Positions 57,879-64,000 of a DNA stretch of 64,000 bases are shown here, in pieces (position 1 is the first letter of the stretch; every line of letters starts with the position of its first letter). The translations under genes and the position numbers were made by a program. The notes under the pieces are model-generated. The model made no database searches. It worked only from the letters and a program-made list of their open reading frames with translations, and was not told the DNA's origin. Source of the DNA: Macquaria australasica (lineage: Eukaryota; Chordata; Actinopteri; Centrarchiformes; Percichthyidae); NCBI GenBank assembly GCA_005408345.1, contig SEMN01000134.1, positions 744,001 to 808,000 on the forward strand. Reading direction: 5' to 3'.

Positions 57879-60800
57879 AAGGTTGGAAAGAACATCAACT
57901 AAAAGAAATGTCACAACCTTTAATTTGGCATCAACAGTGTTCTAACAAAAACTGAAGGCCAAAGTTTAAACTTGCACTCTTGCCATACTTGATCATTTTA
58001 GCAAAACAATTGCCAGCCTTTTAGTGACATTGACTGGATTCATTTTAAAAAGCCAATTCAGAAATGCAGTTCAAAGTGTTCCACCACTATGCTTACTTTT
58101 CTAAATTAAAGACTTCTATTTCACTCCCATTTAGACAAACTGAGCTCTTGATATGAGAGATTTAAATATGTGATAAATAAACATGAGTTTGTTTTCAGTC
58201 GCATTGTGTGAAATCACCAAAGCAAAATGGGTTTTTGAGCTTTTTGAACGAGATCCAAAGATTGTGGAGAGGTTATTTTTCATCATAAAATACCACCCTT
58301 GATGAACATGAGCTGTATGTAAACCCATAAAGGATATACAGGGGAAAAAAACCCTCAGATTAATAGCTCCATGCAAAAATGTCAATGGATGTATTGTGCT
58401 CTATCATTGCGACATATCCTCAGGTGTTGAAGGAGAAAAAAATATCATGTTACATCTAATAACATCTTGGATCAAAGGCTGTCAATGGAAGCCCAGTTTC
58501 AGAAGAGCATGGCACCAAGAATGAGCCTCATTTGTAATCCAAGCATGGATTTGAATGTTTAAAACCCATTATGTAGAACAGGGCCTAAGTAAGAGATTAA
58601 ATTCATAAGATGGTGATTAATTGACTGATTAGCAGAATGCTGTGGATCATTAACATGCTATAAGGAAGGCTGCTCCGACATATACAGTACATCACATCGT
58701 CATTTAAATGCCATTAATTATCAAAAAAGACTTTGAGATGGTTTCCCTAATGAACGGATTACAGCCGGTGTGATGATATGAGATCGCTCAATTGGATGGT
58801 TTGAACCTCCCAGGAATTACGACTTCAGCTGCGAAACATGGATCCCAAGATGTCATCGGCGTGGTTTGGTGCTACACGGGCGCCCCGCGAAACAGGAAGC
58901 TGATGAACTTTGACGGTAATACATGATTATTAATCCTTTCTGTCATATACTGTAGAAAAGTGCCTTTGTGTGAAATGATGACAGAAGTGCGCTGCCCTGA
59001 TTTGCGTATTCTGTTCGGCATTTATAATGTATAACTCGAGGCTGAAGATTAGCCCTGGGTGTCACCGCAGAAATAGAAAAAAAGAAGGAAAGAAATGTCA
59101 ATTGATGCGTGATTTGACAGCTGTGACGACTATCATTTCACATCTTTGCTTGACTTTTTTTTTTTTCCCCTGTGACAGCACAAGGCCTCTGTGTACCGCA
59201 CGCTGTACGTTTCAGCTTTGCTTATATGCTTCAATTACAGCGTATTAATTATGGTGTACTATAAATAGACAATGTGGAGGGCTGTGAACTGGCAGTACAA
59301 CATTTCTTCGCAGAGGGAGGCTATTATTGTGTCTGTGGTCCAGGCCATTTTCTCTCTAAACAGCCAGCGTCTCCTTGTCAGGCAGTTATATTAACAGTTG
59401 GCCTCCCAGACTGGCCGCCGGCTTCCACATGGATCACAAGGACAAAGGTTGGGGCAGCAAGTGGCATTCCTGCTACTTTTTTTTGTTGTTGTTTTATTTG
59501 ACCAATTGTTATAAAACAAACAGTGGAGAAAGTCTGTTTGGGCCAAAGAACAAGACAGTCAGTACAACTGGAGGAACAATATTTTGGCACAGGATTCTTC
59601 CACTCTCTACCACGTGGAAACAAATCTAATCAAAAGCGTAAAGGTATTTTTTCTAAGCGATGCTGTTTCCAGGTGCTGCCTCTGATTATGCACGAAAACC
59701 GTTTCCTTTCAAGCACTGACTTAACTTAATTACCTGCGTTCTTGATGTTTGTCTTTTTTGACACAGGCTCAGAGCTTAAGGATAGTAAAGTCTTCCAAGC
59801 GTTAAGGAGCTTTTCTTTTAACACTGGGGCGCTCTGACACTTCATACACCTTGTGAGGGCTGTGAGCTAGTACTTGTTTACAGCAGCAAAATCATTTCAT
59901 CCTGCAACTGTGGATGATATTCTCTGTTACCTGTAGGCTTCAAAGAAGACTGAGATGTTTATGCTTTTGGGAAGCCGCATTGTTATCATTAAATGTATTG
60001 TATTACATCCCCAACTCTGCTTTCACTCCACGCTTCTGCTCTCCTTTCTCCTGCCTCAACACCCCAAGGATGATCAAATGTTTACGTCAATGTCAGCAAC
60101 ACTGCAGTGGGACGGCGCAGGCCTCCAGAGCGGTCCGTTTTGTCTGATATTTATGTCAGGTTGTCTTCATTAGGGCCAGAATGAGACCCATATGTTATCT
60201 TGGCTGCCGGCCATCTCCATCATCTCAGCAGGTGTTCTGCGCCGTCCTTTGTGTTACAGTCAGTGCTTGGCTAGTTTTGGGAGAGGTGGCAGATTGCTTT
60301 GAATTCGCCCAGTACGCAGAGCACAGCTCAGCACAGCTCAGCTGAACAAACGCTTGTACACACACAGAAGCTTAACACACATGCACTCACATGTGCATGT
60401 AGAAAAGCTCTTCCACACAAACACACACTTTCCTTGCTGACAGGATGGCAATCTGCAGGCCATGTCTTTATCCCATCTTTCACCACCTGATAACGTTTCT
60501 CTAACCACACACTGATCACATACATCCTGTACTGATTATAACATAGCATGGTATTATGTCCCCAAATCCCTGAATACCTGTTAAGATGTGTCTCCAATAA
60601 CCAACATAGCTGTATTTGAAGATGTCAGCTTGATTCCCTCAGTCACTCTGATGAATGTGTGTGACATCTCTTAGGCGCTCAGCACATTTCCTCAACGTAT
60701 TAAAACCGCCAGACTCAGCTGCCCTCATGGGGCTTAGCCTTGTCTGCGATGTATTATTCACAGTGTATATCTACTGTATCTAATGGATCAGTATGGTGGT

Positions 60801-62267
60801 GTGTTGAAATTCTAAACACGCCTGTTTTACATTTTGTTGTTATTATTTCTGGCAGGTTTAGTCCTTTCCACCTATTTTGTGCAATTCAAAGGCACCCACC
60901 TCAATTAGACTAAACACAAAACACATGGTTTGTATGTTTCTTGCTGCTCTTAGATTCCCATTCTCTTGTTTTGGCGTTATCCCTGCATAATATGCTTGTA
61001 ATTGCTTATGAGGTTGCACTGGGTTAGAATACTGAGGAGGATCTGAAACTAAGAAGAGGGCCGTGTTTTGTAGCAGTGGCTAAGCTCATTTTATCACCCA
61101 TTATGGTTGATTAAGGCTGATCCTCACTCTACTTTGCCACGTCACATTGTGTGTGTGTGATAAGCACTGAGGGTTCATTTCAGCACATAACTGTAACTAA
61201 CCCAATCTGTATTCGGGCTGTCTGTGCTTTTAAATAGCCGTGGGTGTTGATCAAACGCCGCTGAAATCAAACACGCTGCACATGACAAAGGATAGATAGC
61301 TGCTGTGCAGGGTAGGCTCCCATAATAGGCATTGTATAGGGCTAGATGTTGAAAGCAGCTCAAAAGTGCTTTCCTCCAACTTGGCCCTCAGCAGCAGAGA
61401 CAGGGGCCTTTTCAACATGACAGACGTGTCTTTTTCTCCCCTGCCAACTCTCAAACGGCCATAATGCGCGCGGCGTCAATCAAAGTGTATTCTTTATTCA
61501 CAAAGCTGGGGAGAGGATCAAAGTCATCATGCCACAGTGAGTCATCATCAAAGTGAGGAGCAGCCCTCTGACATCCCACCCGACGGTTAGTCACTGACAC
61601 AGGGGGCGAAGATGACTAGTTGCCCAACGTATACACATGAGACGAGACACTCTTGAACTACCGTCAAAAAAAAATGGTGCTGTTTAAGTGGCTACGCCTG
61701 TAATAAGTTTAACCATTTTCTCTTCACATGCAGTTTGGAAAAGGCTGATGTCAAAAGTATCAAGTCAATACATTGACTTACTGCACTGAGAGCCCCTTGC
61801 CCCTGTTCCATTAGCTTCTGTGACTCAGTGCAATCTCTCATTGAGGGTTTCTTTGATTTGCCTCTTTGAAAAAGTTAATCCTGGGGTTTACCATCCATAT
61901 TCTATGATCAGTGAGTATCTACTGCAGCACTTGCTATTCGATTTTGAACCCTTTATGATTTTATCAAGGTGGAACCATGATTTATTTGTTGTCCCCATTT
62001 GTTTTTGAGTGACTTCCACCCACACTCTCTTCTCTCTTCTTTCTAATTTTTTAGCCGCAACCTCCGCTGTCTGAAGAATGTTAACCATGATCGGCCCTTC
62101 CTGTCTCTTCTCCCTTTGTTGTCATCATACCCTTATAGCCCGCCACTCAACTGGCCTCAGTCTGTCAAACTGGTGACATTTAACCCGTGATCATCTTGGG
62201 CTTTTGGGAAATGGTCGTTAAAAGCTGCTTAAAACAACATTACATAGTTTTTTTCAAAATATTCTTT

Positions 62268-62365
62268 TACTTTCTACACAAATTGAGTGAAATGCATGAC
62301 ATATTACATTTCAATTTTAGGTAATTTGCATTATTACAGTTGTTAATGTGATTTTGAATGAGGTT
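62268..62365. repeat. family J repeat, copy 2
   Basis: gtaatttgcattattacagt and gtgattttgaatgagg match 46558-46700 in the same order. Confidence 0.5.
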
Positions 62366-62639
62366 TTCAAACTCCTGGAACAAAACTGGAAAGTTCTGGT
62401 TTCACTTCAGCTCTCTGTATAGCACAGGCTACTCTTTCCTGCTCTGTGTCTGTAGATATAAATAAACATTTTAAAGCATAAAACTTAGTGTTATTACAAA
62501 CGTATAGGGCCAAAAAAGAATGAAAGAAATTAGCCTGAAAGCCATTTTTAGCCATGTGTAGGTGGTGGAACAAGCTGTAAACACAACACTGACATATTAT
62601 GACATTATAAAGTTGATATGACAAAAGCAAACAGTTGCC

Positions 62640-62800
62640 CTTTTCCACATCCAGCAGACACCGAGCAACAGCATTCATTTGGAATTTTGAAGACCAATAT
62701 TCACTCTGCTTCTACCTCTTATGGTTTCCGCCCACATAAAACCAGAACAATAAGCTAAAAGACAATAAAACTCCAGGTGCAGAGCTGAGGGGAACTGCAG
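62640..62800. repeat. family H repeat, copy 2
   Basis: gagcaacagcattcatttgg and the following ccaatattcactct match 48135-48330. Confidence 0.5.
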
Positions 62801-63570
62801 AGTTGCGGATAAATTATCTGTGGATTCATATGAGCGAACCCTTTTCACATTACATGTAGCCACTTGAGCCATTCTTCATATAAAAGTATTGATTAGTGCA
62901 GCTTTAAAGATAAAAAACGTGATATTCTGCCAATACTACATGATGTTTGAGATGACTGATGCTTTTGCTATAGGCTATGAAGACCCCTTTGGTCATTATT
63001 TAAGAGGAAATAAACCCAGTGAGAAGTGGGGAATACCACCACCACTGCTGTCTGTGTAAACCTGATGCTATAAAGAGAAAGCTCACTTAATTTAAGAATT
63101 ATTATCGGTTACACCTGTGGTCTCTGACATTTCAGTTGACCTACAAAATACACTTTAATCCCCATATGTGCTTTAGCCTCTAATGCTGCTGTCAGCTCTG
63201 ATCAATGAAACATAACGTCACTCCCTGCAAATAACCCCTCATTTTCTCTCACTTTTATCAAAATTCCCAGATTGCAGTCAGCGAAGCGGGACTACATATA
63301 AATCCCAGCTGCTTTGTCCCTGGCTTTTGGTTTTGCGACTTAAACTTGAGTAACAACAATTAGGAATTCCTGAATAATTAAGTCTAGCTTCCTTTTAATC
63401 CCTTCTGTTGAAAAAAAAAAATACGCTTCACGCACATACTGTATCTACCCCTCACACTGATAATTGGATTGTCCCCTCAAGTGATTGTTGGACGCCCCCT
63501 CTAATTTTTTAAATTGAGGGCCACAAAAGAGCATAAAGTACCGCAGTGATTACCATTACCTCTCATCTTT

Positions 63571-63608
63571 ACACACACACACACACACACACGCACACAC
63601 GCACACAC
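63571..63608. repeat. (CA)n microsatellite, interrupted
   Basis: CA units with two CG substitutions. Confidence 0.9.
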
Positions 63609-64000
63609 TGACATCTCTGGCATGGTATTGAAGCTGTACCATGGTAACACGCTATTACGCACTCCTCTAGCTTTTAATTCTCCCATGCACCGATGCAAGA
63701 GTTTAACAAGCATATTGATTTGCCCATGCTATACCAGCTCTCATATTCATTTCTCTAATGATAATTTGGGTGTGTGATCACCCAGGGACAGAAGTGATTT
63801 TTATCCAGTGGTTTTACAGGGAGATCCATTTAATCTTTGTGTCAATAACCCACTCCTCCCCTCCCCTTCTCCTCTCCTAAGCTTGCTCTTTTGCCATGCC
63901 TTGCAATTCCTCCTCCTGTGTTCACTGTCGCCATTTCTAATCTGGCCACCCTTAGGGAGGTGGCATCCATACCTCATTCCAGTCACGCTTCCTTTCTTTT

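Larger units (their letters stand above)
55601..64000. other. intergenic DNA upstream of tmem121
   Basis: No gene recognised on either strand. It holds family A copy 3, a nested MITE (57237-57878), families J and H near 62.3-62.8 kb and a CA tract (about 63570-63608). Repeat-poor stretches at about 58440-58960 and 59940-61560 could contain conserved noncoding elements. Confidence 0.65.

Noticed and set aside
1..64000. A novel multi-gene defence, biosynthetic or mobile system
   Set aside because: Both strands read as ordinary vertebrate genes, introns, UTRs and short non-autonomous repeats. No clustered unknown genes, no tRNA/rRNA genes and no CRISPR-type regular repeats were seen.

Overview
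This is a eukaryotic, almost certainly teleost fish, genomic window. The evidence is intron-split genes with GT..AG junctions, a long first-exon CpG-rich stretch, many short tandem repeats, and several dispersed repeat families that I recognise from perciform-type fish genomes. It carries two protein-coding genes; I found no others, no RNA genes and no CRISPR, operon or prokaryotic features.

Gene 1 (plus strand, coding exons 9166..40127) is a complete 17-exon slc24a4 orthologue (NCKX4, K+-dependent Na+/Ca2+ exchanger). I joined the exons by reading frame and GT/AG junctions: 1845 nt, 614 residues plus stop, with every phase agreeing. Both alpha repeats and their acidic ion-binding residues are intact. 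Exon 1 lies in a CpG-rich promoter block. Introns 1 to 3 are long (5.3, 10.9 and 2.7 kb). Exons 4 to 9 are tightly clustered. A probable 3.1 kb 3' UTR ends near an AATAAA at 43212.

Gene 2 (minus strand, 54612..53668) is an uninterrupted 314-codon tmem121 gene. It faces slc24a4 tail to tail across about 9 kb of noncoding DNA. The two have no known direct functional link; their closeness is a synteny observation.

Layout: 1-8.58 kb upstream intergenic with repeats; 8.58-9.33 kb promoter, 5' leader and exon 1; 9.33-40.1 kb gene body; 40.1-43.2 kb 3' UTR; 43.2-52.4 kb intergenic with repeats and a hAT-like MITE; 52.4-54.6 kb tmem121; 54.6-64 kb tmem121 upstream and intergenic, with nested MITEs and possible conserved noncoding DNA.

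I did not find a new multi-gene system. The best observations are small. An (AC)28 microsatellite starts at the exon 5 splice donor of slc24a4. The neighbouring 96-nt intron 4 is in frame and stop-free. A 19-bp exact copy of exon 13 coding sequence lies in the following intron. There is a perfect 20-bp hairpin in intron 1, and two clear cases of one mobile element inserted into another. Repeat families A to J are my own labels, based on similarity between copies in this window and on memory of common fish repeats.
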